Below are positions 1 through 5,611 of a DNA stretch of 10,023 nucleotides, piece after piece. The translations under genes were made by a program, and so were the position numbers. The DNA is from Pseudomonadota bacterium. GTDB taxonomy: Bacteria > Pseudomonadota > Alphaproteobacteria > Rhizobiales > Devosiaceae. The notes under the pieces are model-generated. The model saw nothing but the letters and a program-made list of their open reading frames with translations. It was not told the DNA's origin and did not search any database. How positions within the stretch are numbered: position 1 is the stretch's first letter; each line of letters opens with the position of its first letter. The DNA is taken from assembly GCA_023437755.1 (NCBI GenBank), contig JAEZFJ010000180.1:1-10023 (forward strand). Direction: 5' to 3'.

Positions 1-1
1 C

Positions 2-199
2 CGGGAGGGAGGCGAGCGCCGGCCTGGCGACGCGCCCAAGGCCGGAGCTAGCCGGCCGCAGTCGTGGATGACGGAAGTGGCAGGCAAGGGTGGCGAGGCT
101 CGTACCGCGCCGCGCAAGGCCGATGCCGGCAAGGCGAAGCCACGCTGGAGCCGCGGGCAGCGCACCGCAGCAAAGACCAAGCGCACAGTGAGCGCATAA
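2..199 (+). CDS. C-terminal tail of an unidentified plus-strand gene (5' end outside window)
   Basis: A frame open from the left window edge ends in TAA at 197-199. The 65 visible codons encode a low-complexity tail rich in Lys, Arg, Ala and Gly, ending KPRWSRGQRTAAKTKRTVSA. Basic tails of this kind are common on RNA-binding enzymes such as DEAD-box helicases and pseudouridine synthases, but no catalytic domain lies inside the window, so no family is assigned. The reading frame is supported by the strong hairpin terminator that begins two bases after the stop and by the absence of any other sensible frame here. The gene converges on otsA. Confidence 0.55.
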   Translation, partial: REGGERRPGDAPKAGASRPQSWMTEVAGKGGEARTAPRKADAGKAKPRWSRGQRTAAKTKRTVSA

Positions 200-200
200 G

Positions 201-228
201 AAAACGGCGGCCCTCGGGCCGCCGTTTT
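201..228. terminator. Bidirectional intrinsic terminator between the tail gene and otsA
   Basis: The perfect inverted repeat AAAACGGCGGCCC / GGGCCGCCGTTTT has a two-base TC centre. The GC-rich stem is flanked by A-run and T-run on opposite sides, so it reads as a factor-independent terminator on both strands. It lies 1 base past the plus-strand stop (197-199) and 4 bases past the otsA stop (233-235), which fits convergent transcription units. Confidence 0.93.
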
Positions 229-232
229 CGTT

Positions 233-1645
233 TCAGGCTACCGATGCCAGGTAGAGGATGTCCCGCGTGCCCGACCCTTTGCGGCTCGCGGGGGCCAGGC
301 GGTCGAGGAAGCTGCGCGACCAATCGTCGATGTTGTGGGCGCGGGCGGCTGCCATCAGCGTTTGCCAACGGCTGATCCGCTCATCGAGCGGCATGTCGAG
401 GGCCAGACGCAGCGCCTCGGCGGTTTCGTCGGTATCGAAGGGATTCACCAGCAACGCTGCATCGAAGATCTCGGCCGCGCCGGCGAAGCGGGAGAGTACG
501 AGCACCCCCGGGTCGGCGGGGTTCTGAGAGCCGATATATTCATGAGCGACGAGGTTCATGCCGTCGCGCAGCGGCGTCACCAGGCCGACGCGGGCGAGGC
601 GGTAAAGACCGGCGAGGCTGGGCTGACCGTAAGCGCGCTTCACGTAGGTCAGCGGCTGCCAGTCGAGTTCGGCGAACCGGCCCATGACCCGTCCGCAGAT
701 GGAGTCCAGTGTTTCGCTGGTTTCCTGGTATTCCTTGATGGTGTCTCTCGAGGGTGGCGCCACCTGCAGGAAATGCACTTCGCGCCGGAAGCGGGGATCA
801 TGGGTGAGCAGCTTTTCGTAGGCTTCCACGCGTTGCGGCAGGCCCTTGGAATAGTCCAGCCGGTCCACCCCGATGATCAACCGCCTGTCGCCGAGCACTC
901 GGCGCATGCGGTTCACCATCTTGGTGGCAGCGGGGCTGACGGCCAGCCGCGCAAAGGCGTCCGGATCGGAGCCGATGGGGAAGGCGTCTATCTCGGTGCG
1001 GCTGAAGTCAACCGATTGCAGCGGATCGCCGGAGATGCTCGCCGGCGACTGGTGATCCGCGAACTCGGTGAAGGCGGCGACGTCACGGTTTGCCTGCATG
1101 CCCACCAGATCGTAGCGCGAGAGATCCCGCATCAGATCCAGGTGGTTGGGAATGGCATAAAGCGTATCGGCCGTCGGGAACGGGATGTGCAGGTAGAAGC
1201 CGATGCGGTTGCGAGCGCCCAGGGCACGCAGTTCGCTCGCCAACGGGATCAGGTGGTAGTCGTGCACCCAGATGATGTCGTCGGCCTTGAGCAGGGGCAG
1301 CAAGGCCCGGGCAAACTGCTGGTTCACCCGGCGATAGCCTTCGTACCAGGTGCTGTCGAGCGTGGCGAGATCGAGCCGCAGGTGAAAGCTCGGCCAGAGG
1401 ATCGAGTTGGAAAAACCCGCATAGTAGGCGTGGTGATCCTGTCGGGTCAGATCGACCTGCGCCACCTTCAGCCCTTCTACGTCTTCGAAGCGGGCTTCGC
1501 TGGAAGGCTGGTCCACCAGCCGGCCAGACCATCCAAACCAGAAACCCTCCCGCTCCGCCAAGGTCTTGCGCAAGGCAACGGCAAGCCCGCCAGCGGCAGG
1601 TCCTTTGCCCGGCGTGCGGTTGGAAACAATGACAATTCGGCTCAT
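233..1645 (-). CDS. otsA: Trehalose-6-phosphate synthase OtsA (EC 2.4.1.15)
   Basis: This 470-aa cytoplasmic GT20 glycosyltransferase makes trehalose 6-phosphate from UDP-glucose and glucose 6-phosphate. The protein opens MSRIVIVSNR. It has the N-terminal donor/phosphate loop (Arg10, PAAGGLAVAL at 16-25), FGWSG (37-41), WVHDYHL (126-132, Asp130), the VDRLDYSKG motif (260-268, Arg262 and Lys267) and DGMNLVAHEY (361-370). Length and motif spacing match E. coli OtsA (about 474 aa). The ATG at 1645 is chosen because the family begins there and a GGGGGC Shine-Dalgarno-like stretch lies about 9 bases upstream. An in-frame extension to 1939 would run back through otsB in another frame and is not plausible. 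The gene lies 28 bases downstream of otsB and is surely cotranscribed with it. Trehalose serves as osmolyte and desiccation protectant. Confidence 0.97.
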   Translation of the reverse strand: MSRIVIVSNRTPGKGPAAGGLAVALRKTLAEREGFWFGWSGRLVDQPSSEARFEDVEGLKVAQVDLTRQDHHAYYAGFSNSILWPSFHLRLDLATLDSTWYEGYRRVNQQFARALLPLLKADDIIWVHDYHLIPLASELRALGARNRIGFYLHIPFPTADTLYAIPNHLDLMRDLSRYDLVGMQANRDVAAFTEFADHQSPASISGDPLQSVDFSRTEIDAFPIGSDPDAFARLAVSPAATKMVNRMRRVLGDRRLIIGVDRLDYSKGLPQRVEAYEKLLTHDPRFRREVHFLQVAPPSRDTIKEYQETSETLDSICGRVMGRFAELDWQPLTYVKRAYGQPSLAGLYRLARVGLVTPLRDGMNLVAHEYIGSQNPADPGVLVLSRFAGAAEIFDAALLVNPFDTDETAEALRLALDMPLDERISRWQTLMAAARAHNIDDWSRSFLDRLAPASRKGSGTRDILYLASVA

Positions 1646-1673
1646 ACGGTTTTGCCCCCGTGTGTTTGTGTTT

Positions 1674-2429
1674 TCAGTGCACGCGATCGCGCGCGGCGAT
1701 GTCTCCCAGGCCCTGGATGAGTGCGTAAACGGAGGCGACGTTGGCGATGCGCATCCGCGCCGCGGTATCGCCTTCACCGAGCTTGATGCCGACGCCGCCG
1801 AGTTCCTGGGCAGCGACGAACGCGTCCTCGTCGGTGAAGTCGTCGCCGATAAAGATCGGAGTGCGGCCGGCGAACGGCTCTTCCTGCATGAAGGCGCGCA
1901 GGGCGGCGCCTTTGCCGACGAAAGCCGGGCGCGCTTCAAACACCATCTTGCCGGGAATGAGGGTGAAGTCGGTGACGCCGTTTACCGCTTCTTCCATGGC
2001 CGCGCGGACCACGTCGCCCAGTTCCGGCTCCTGGCGAAAGTGCAGCGCGACGCTGCCTTCCTTGCGCTCGAGGATCAGATTGGGATGGGTCATCACCAGC
2101 GGTTCGACCGCGTGGGCGATCTCGTCGGCGGAGCGGATCGCAGTTTCGTCGGTCGGCTCGAGGACGCCGTCGGCGCGGCGGCGCTGGGCGCCGTGGGCGC
2201 CGGCGACCGGGAGTTGCAGCGGGGCGAGGAAGCGGTCGATGTCGGCGATCTCGCGGCCGGTGATGACGGCAAAGGCGCTGTCGAGTTCGCGGGCAGCGCG
2301 CTCGATCTGCTCGGGGAGGTGGTCCGGAACCCTTACGGAATCAGGGGTTTCGGCGATTTCCACCAGCGTGCCGTCGAAATCAGTGAAGATCGCCAATTGC
2401 GGCGCCGCCGCATGGTCCAGTTGGGACAT
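1674..2429 (-). CDS. otsB: Trehalose-6-phosphate phosphatase OtsB (EC 3.1.3.12)
   Basis: This 251-aa HAD-superfamily phosphatase converts trehalose 6-phosphate to trehalose, the second step after OtsA. Visible HAD motifs are DFDGT (17-21; nucleophile Asp17 and general acid Asp19), ITGR (56-59, motif II), Lys161 in PGKMVFEARP plus GKGAAL (172-177, motif III area) and GDDFTDED (195-202, motif IV metal ligands). The length fits the family. The ATG at 2429 is preferred; a TTG directly before it (2432) is in frame, but TGAGG is well placed for the ATG. otsB is first in the otsB-otsA operon, a common order in alphaproteobacteria. A candidate EcfG-type stress promoter lies about 35-60 bases upstream. 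Confidence 0.96.
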   Translation of the reverse strand: MSQLDHAAAPQLAIFTDFDGTLVEIAETPDSVRVPDHLPEQIERAARELDSAFAVITGREIADIDRFLAPLQLPVAGAHGAQRRRADGVLEPTDETAIRSADEIAHAVEPLVMTHPNLILERKEGSVALHFRQEPELGDVVRAAMEEAVNGVTDFTLIPGKMVFEARPAFVGKGAALRAFMQEEPFAGRTPIFIGDDFTDEDAFVAAQELGGVGIKLGEGDTAARMRIANVASVYALIQGLGDIAARDRVH

Positions 2430-2461
2430 CAAGGCCTCAGGATAGATTGATCGTTGATGAG

Positions 2462-2486
2462 GGAACGCCCGTATGGCCGATTGGTT
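2462..2486 (+). promoter_or_regulatory. Candidate EcfG-type promoter facing the small exported-peptide gene
   Basis: On the plus strand GGAAC (2462-2466) is followed by 16 bases and GGTT (2483-2486). The -35 is perfect and the -10 matches three of four (CGTT). It interlocks almost exactly with the opposite-strand candidate for otsB, so one element could serve both directions. The leader to the ATG at 2628 would be about 135 nt, long for such a promoter, and this makes the call weaker than the otsB one. Confidence 0.35.
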
Positions 2487-2488
2487 CG
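2464..2488 (-). promoter_or_regulatory. Candidate EcfG-type general stress promoter for otsBA
   Basis: Read on the minus strand, CGAAC (2488-2484) is followed by 16 bases and CGTT (2467-2464). The alphaproteobacterial EcfG consensus is GGAAC-N16/17-CGTT, so there is one mismatch, at the first base of the -35. The predicted start near 2455-2457 would give an otsB leader of about 27 nt. otsBA is a recurrent member of the general stress regulon in this class, which raises the prior. The assignment rests on a short motif only. Confidence 0.5.
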
Positions 2489-2520
2489 CAGGAACATGGC
2501 TGCCATTCCCCGACCGGGAC

Positions 2521-2580
2521 GTTCAGGAATGTGAACGAACATGAACGGTGTATTAACCCAGAGTTCGCGCCGAGTTCATG
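2521..2580. repeat. Cluster of GTTC/GAAC half-sites upstream of the small peptide gene
   Basis: Within 60 bases there are GTTCA (2521-2525), TGAACG (2532-2537), TGAACG again exactly 10 bases on (2542-2547), GAGTTC (2561-2566) and GAGTTC again 11 bases on (2572-2577). GTTCA/TGAAC form an inverted pair around a 6-base centre, and CATGAAC (2540-2546) is mirrored by GTTCATG (2574-2580). Helical-turn spacing suggests a multi-site operator, but no binding protein can be named. The surrounding gap 2430-2627 otherwise holds only the promoter candidates. Confidence 0.3.
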
Positions 2581-2627
2581 GACGTGCGGGTAACCCTGAC
2601 CACCAGGACGCCAATCTGGAGGGACAG

Positions 2628-2762
2628 ATGAACACCCGAGTTTCACATCAACTGCTGCTGATGGCCCTGTTCGGGGCGGCGATGAGTTTCCTGACGCTGG
2701 CCGCCTCATTTGCCGAGGTGCCGCGCAGCGAGTACCGCCCGAGCGTCTCGACGCTCCGCTAA
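2628..2762 (+). CDS. Small exported or single-span peptide, 44 aa, unknown function
   Basis: The ATG at 2628 follows a near-ideal ribosome site (GGAGG at 2618-2622, 5-base spacing). The 44-aa product begins MNTRVSHQ, continues with a long hydrophobic stretch (residues 9-28) and has a possible signal-peptidase site after ASFA (residue 29), leaving a 15-residue polar tail with Ser, Arg and Tyr. If the segment is not cleaved it would be a one-span inner-membrane peptide. An in-frame ATG at 2541 is possible, but it lacks a ribosome site and would add a polar stretch before the hydrophobic core. The TAA stop (2760-2762) overlaps the TAG of the convergent deaminase gene. I recognise no family. Translation signals are strong, function is unknown. 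Confidence 0.65.
   Translation: MNTRVSHQLLLMALFGAAMSFLTLAASFAEVPRSEYRPSVSTLR
2741..2756. other. Short hairpin at the convergent gene ends
   Basis: GAGCGTC / GACGCTC form a 7-base inverted repeat around TC, or 6 bases around a CTCG loop, in the last codons of the small peptide gene and just past the stop of the convergent deaminase gene. No T-run follows on either strand, so termination is uncertain; it may only slow or protect RNA ends. Confidence 0.3.
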
Positions 2763-3382
2763 GCGAGGGGGATGCCCCTGTTGCCCTTGTGCGATTGATA
2801 GACGGCGGAGAGGTCGGCGTAGAGCGCAGTGATGTCGTCGACACGCTGGACCAGCGCCTCGCGGTTGCCACGGTCGAGGGTGGCAATCATCTGCGGGATC
2901 GAGCGGCTGGTCCAGAACGGATTTGTCTGGTTGTAGAGCGGCCGGTCGGGCGGGACGGAGAGGCGATCCGGATCGGGGACGGCAAAGACGGCCTGCAGGA
3001 TCTGGATGTCGTAGGGGATGGAGAAGCTGTCGCGGCTGTCCTGATGGCTGAACAGGTAATAGAAATTGTCAAAGCCCGACCAGGTGATGCCGGAGAGGCA
3101 GAGCGAGCACGGCTCGTGCGTGGCGAGGAACAGGCAGTCGCTGGTCAGGGGGCGCTGATCGGCGGGCAGTTCGAAGAAGCGCTTGATGGCGTGCATCTCG
3201 CCATGCCAAAGCGGGTTGTCGGTCTCGTTGTTGGTTTCGGCGATCACCACGGACAGATCGGACTTCCTCAGGATCGCGGCACCGAACACCTTGTTGCCCT
3301 TCTGGACGCCCTTGTGCGTCACCGGGGCGATGTCGTGCTCGATCACATCGAGCAGGCGCCCGATCAGGTCTGCAGTCTCCAA
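2759..3382 (-). CDS. CDA-fold zinc deaminase (nucleobase/nucleoside deaminase-like), TTG start
   Basis: The 207-aa product has the two zinc signatures of the cytidine/guanine/cytosine deaminase superfamily: HGE (His60, proton-shuttling Glu62) and PCSLC (91-95; Cys92 and Cys95). HGE rather than HAE is also seen in yeast cytosine deaminase. The stretch THEPCSLCLSGITWSGFDNF (88-107) is very orderly and suggests a well-conserved subfamily. At 207 aa it is longer than GuaD/TadA proteins (about 150-170), with a C-terminal extension after residue 140 rich in Pro, Tyr and Asn. The start is TTG at 3382, backed by GGAGG six to seven bases upstream inside the end of the META gene; no useful ATG exists before residue 63. 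It is last in the allE-allA-META unit, so guanine-to-xanthine deamination is tempting, but substrate is not established. Confidence 0.85.
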   Translation of the reverse strand: METADLIGRLLDVIEHDIAPVTHKGVQKGNKVFGAAILRKSDLSVVIAETNNETDNPLWHGEMHAIKRFFELPADQRPLTSDCLFLATHEPCSLCLSGITWSGFDNFYYLFSHQDSRDSFSIPYDIQILQAVFAVPDPDRLSVPPDRPLYNQTNPFWTSRSIPQMIATLDRGNREALVQRVDDITALYADLSAVYQSHKGNRGIPLA

Positions 3383-3384
3383 GT

Positions 3385-4149
3385 CTAGTCCTCCAGCGGC
3401 ACAAGGCCGATCAGTGGAATGCCGGCGGCGTCGAGCAGGCGCAGGCTGTGGCCGTCGGTCTCGTAGTCGGCGACGGCATCGAGCGCGGCAAAGAGTGCCG
3501 CCTCCTGCTCCATCAGCGGGGCAGGGCAGGCCATGCGGGTGGCGGCGGCGGGGCCGAAAGCCAGACCATCAGTGAAATCGGCCTCGGCGAAATAATTGTT
3601 GCAGCCGCTATTGCCGCCAGCGCGGCTGTCAGCGGTGATGGAGAAGGTCGGGGGACGCTCGCCCACCGCTGGTTTGCCCCCGATGCTGGTGATGCGCCAG
3701 AGCACGTCGACCAGGTCCGGCCGGGGCAGGGCCGGCGGTGGGAGCGGCGTTTCCGGTTCCGGCCTGGCAGGGATGCGACCCAGGGTGATGACGACGGGAG
3801 CGGGGGCGGTCATGTCGACCGGCACAGGGGCGGTGCTGGCGAAGGCAAAGCCGCCGGGACCGCGGAGTTCGGCCACAAGGCCAAAGGCTGTGCCGTAGCG
3901 GGCAAGATCGCTGTGCAGGTTGAGCACGAAGCCGATCGGCGGACGGCCGTTTGCCGCCACGGTAGCGCTGGCGCCAATCACCGGTTCGCCGCTGGGCAGG
4001 GCAACGAGACTGACGCGCAGCATGGTGCCGGCTGGGGCGGCGATGCGCTCATTGTGGACCACGGTGCCGGTGAGGCTGACGCCATTGGCCGAGACCGGGC
4101 CGGCGAGCAGGAGCAGAGCGAGCAGGATGTGGATCAACCGCAGCATCAT
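3385..4149 (-). CDS. Secreted YbaY/YscW-like plus META-domain (HslJ-type) protein
   Basis: The 254-aa product starts with a typical signal peptide (residues 1-22, hydrophobic LLALLLLAGPVSA) with no lipobox Cys. Residues about 25-125 resemble the YbaY/YscW beta-sandwich domain (LTGTVVHNERIAAPAGTMLR). A Pro-rich linker follows (128-143), then a META domain (about 147-250) recognisable from LWRITSIGGKP, GGNSGCNNYF and the TRMACP segment. In HslJ-type proteins this domain is tied to envelope stress or heat resistance, with no known catalysis. Two tandem ATGs (4149, 4146) are possible; GGTGGGG is better spaced for the second. The gene lies 54 bases downstream of allA, with no terminator between, and its stop is only 2 bases from the deaminase TTG, so those two are translationally coupled. 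Its link with purine breakdown is unclear. Confidence 0.82.
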   Translation of the reverse strand: MMLRLIHILLALLLLAGPVSANGVSLTGTVVHNERIAAPAGTMLRVSLVALPSGEPVIGASATVAANGRPPIGFVLNLHSDLARYGTAFGLVAELRGPGGFAFASTAPVPVDMTAPAPVVITLGRIPARPEPETPLPPPALPRPDLVDVLWRITSIGGKPAVGERPPTFSITADSRAGGNSGCNNYFAEADFTDGLAFGPAAATRMACPAPLMEQEAALFAALDAVADYETDGHSLRLLDAAGIPLIGLVPLED

Positions 4150-4203
4150 GGCCCCACCCTAGCGTAGCCTCATGACGGTTGCGAGGCCGGACCAAGGTTT
4201 GGG

Positions 4204-4698
4204 TTACCGCACCACCAGCCAGGGCTGGGCAAAGCGATATTCCTCGAGATTGTTTCCGGCGCCACCACGATCGACCACGAGGAAGTCGGCATCATGGTCG
4301 AGCGGGGTCAGCACGCCATGCCAAGTGTTGATGGCGATGTTGACGCCCTGACCGGCGGTCGGGGCGAAGGCGAGGGGTCGCCCGGGCGTGCCCGCTTCGT
4401 CAGGAGCGACGATCACCAGCCACGGCGTGTTGCCAAGCGGGTAGAAAGCCTGACTGCCGAGGGGATGGCGCTCCACCAGGGTGAGAGACAGCGGGAGCGC
4501 GTAAGGCTTGCCGCGGAAGATCGAGATCAGGGGGCGGGCGTCGGTGCCGTCCAGCTCGACGCGCGCCAGATCATGGTAACGCTCGGTCATGCCGGCGTTG
4601 ATTGCGTAGTGGTGCGCCCCTTCGGCCTCGATCACCTGCCCGAATGGCGCGAAGGCGGTGGCGGTCAGGGGCTCGATGCGGATCTGCCGGTCTGTCAT
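4204..4698 (-). CDS. allA: Ureidoglycolate lyase AllA (EC 4.3.2.3)
   Basis: This 164-aa cytoplasmic enzyme splits (S)-ureidoglycolate to glyoxylate and urea, the last step of ureide breakdown. Family features are the N-terminal IRIEPLTATAFAPFGQVIEA, the central LSLTLVERHPLGSQAFYPL with the conserved HPLGSQ, and the WHGVLTPLD segment near residue 125. Length matches the family (about 160-170). The start at 4698 (MTDRQIRIEP) lies 4 bases after the allE stop, and the frame extends upstream only through allE coding sequence. Tight spacing implies cotranscription with allE. Confidence 0.95.
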   Translation of the reverse strand: MTDRQIRIEPLTATAFAPFGQVIEAEGAHHYAINAGMTERYHDLARVELDGTDARPLISIFRGKPYALPLSLTLVERHPLGSQAFYPLGNTPWLVIVAPDEAGTPGRPLAFAPTAGQGVNIAINTWHGVLTPLDHDADFLVVDRGGAGNNLEEYRFAQPWLVVR

Positions 4699-4702
4699 CC
4701 TG

Positions 4703-5521
4703 TCAGAGGTCCAGCCGGGCGTGGCGGTTGACGTCCTTGTAGAGCAGATAGCGGAAGCGCTGCGGGCCGGCGTAGCAGGCCTGGGGGCAGAAGGCACGGA
4801 GCCACATGAAATCGCCCGGCTCCACCTCGACCCAGTCGCGGTTCAGGCGGTACACCGCCTTGCCCTCGAGCACGTAGAGGCCGTGCTCCATGACATGGGT
4901 TTCCTCGAAGGGAATAACCGCACCGGGCATCAGCGTGACGATGTTGACGTGCATGTCGTGGCGCAGGTCCGCCGGGTCGACGAAGCGGGTGGTGCCCCAG
5001 GTCTCGTTGGTATCCGGCATCCAGCGGATCGGGGTGTCCTGGTCGCTGCTGACGAACGGCTCCGGAACGTCGATGCCTTCGACTGCTTCATAGCGCTTGC
5101 GGACCCAGTGGAAACGCGCGGGTTCGGTGGCGCGGTTGACCAAGGTCCACTGACATCCCGGTGGCAGGAAGGCATAGCCGCCTGTCTCAAGCTGATGCGG
5201 CTGGCCGGCGATGGTGACGGTGACGCTGCCCGCGACCACGAACAGGACGCCCTCGGCCCCGGTGTTTGGTTCAGGCCGCTCGCTGCCGCCACCGGGGGCA
5301 ACCTCGACGATGTATTGCGAGAAGGTTTCGGCGAAGCCGGTCATCGGGCGGGCAATGATCCAGGCCCGGGTGTCGCGCCAATGCGGCAGGTAGGAGGTGA
5401 CAATGTCGCGCATCACCCCGGCGGGCAGCAGCGCATAGGCCTCGGTGAACACGGCGCGGCCGGTGTGCAGGGTCATCTGCGAGGGAAGGCCGGCGGGCGG
5501 GGAAGCATAGGTGGCGGACAT
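4703..5521 (-). CDS. allE: (S)-ureidoglycine aminohydrolase AllE (bicupin, EC 3.5.3.26)
   Basis: This 272-aa manganese bicupin releases ammonia from (S)-ureidoglycine to give (S)-ureidoglycolate, the substrate of AllA encoded next. It has two cupin barrels, at about residues 60-140 and 185-260. The C-terminal barrel carries Glu207, His209, His213 and Gln247, with the same 2, 4 and 34 residue spacing as the manganese ligands of plant UGlyAH (Glu235, His237, His241, Gln275, recalled from the Arabidopsis structure). The VMEHGLYVLEGKAVYRLN and FCPQACYAG segments are family hallmarks. No signal peptide is seen, unlike the ER-located plant enzyme. The ATG at 5521 lacks a strong ribosome site (GAAG about 11 bases upstream). 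A palindrome and hairpin lie just upstream. Confidence 0.95.
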   Translation of the reverse strand: MSATYASPPAGLPSQMTLHTGRAVFTEAYALLPAGVMRDIVTSYLPHWRDTRAWIIARPMTGFAETFSQYIVEVAPGGGSERPEPNTGAEGVLFVVAGSVTVTIAGQPHQLETGGYAFLPPGCQWTLVNRATEPARFHWVRKRYEAVEGIDVPEPFVSSDQDTPIRWMPDTNETWGTTRFVDPADLRHDMHVNIVTLMPGAVIPFEETHVMEHGLYVLEGKAVYRLNRDWVEVEPGDFMWLRAFCPQACYAGPQRFRYLLYKDVNRHARLDL

Positions 5522-5545
5522 GGATCAACGGCTTCACGAGAACGC

Positions 5546-5557
5546 CGACAGCTGTCG
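5546..5557. promoter_or_regulatory. Perfect 12-bp palindrome upstream of allE (possible operator)
   Basis: CGACAGCTGTCG is fully self-complementary and lies 24-36 bases before the allE start codon, directly abutting a long hairpin. A perfect dyad of this size in a short intergenic gap is a reasonable operator candidate for a purine or ureide regulator. No regulator of that type is encoded in the window. Confidence 0.4.
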
Positions 5558-5584
5558 TGGCGGCAGCCTGGGAGGCTGCCGCCA
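5558..5584. terminator. 11-bp perfect stem-loop between the baeRF gene and allE
   Basis: TGGCGGCAGCC pairs with GGCTGCCGCCA around a TGGGA loop. It lies 27 bases after the stop of the minus-strand baeRF gene, so it could terminate that transcript or act as a transcript-end stabiliser. There is no T-run after the stem on the minus strand, so intrinsic termination would be weak; attenuation or partial read-through into allE is possible. Confidence 0.5.
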
Positions 5585-5611
5585 ATGCATAGCCGCTGGG
5601 GCTCCGGGTGA

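Noticed and set aside
335..1720. Long plus-strand open frame of 461 codons opposite otsA
   Set aside because: It is antisense to otsA, whose motifs are complete; the product has no recognisable domain and is a by-product of high-GC third positions.
1646..1939. N-terminal extension of OtsA to an upstream ATG at 1939
   Set aside because: The extension runs through otsB in another frame, and the family starts at MSRIVIVSNR (1645).
1566..2450. Plus-strand open frames of 294 and 234 codons opposite otsB
   Set aside because: They lie fully over otsB and the otsA start on the other strand, and give low-complexity translations without family features.
2493..2509. ATGGC-T-GCCAT dyad with GGAA/TTCC flanks upstream of otsB
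   Set aside because: The arms match only with a two-base bulge and the core is 5 bases; too short to call an operator.
2491..2523. GGAAC followed by CGTT as a further EcfG promoter
   Set aside because: The spacing is 24 bases, well outside the 16-17 required.
4658..5611. Plus-strand open frame of 317 codons opposite allE
   Set aside because: It is antisense to an unmistakable bicupin gene with intact metal ligands; no ribosome site or domain supports it.
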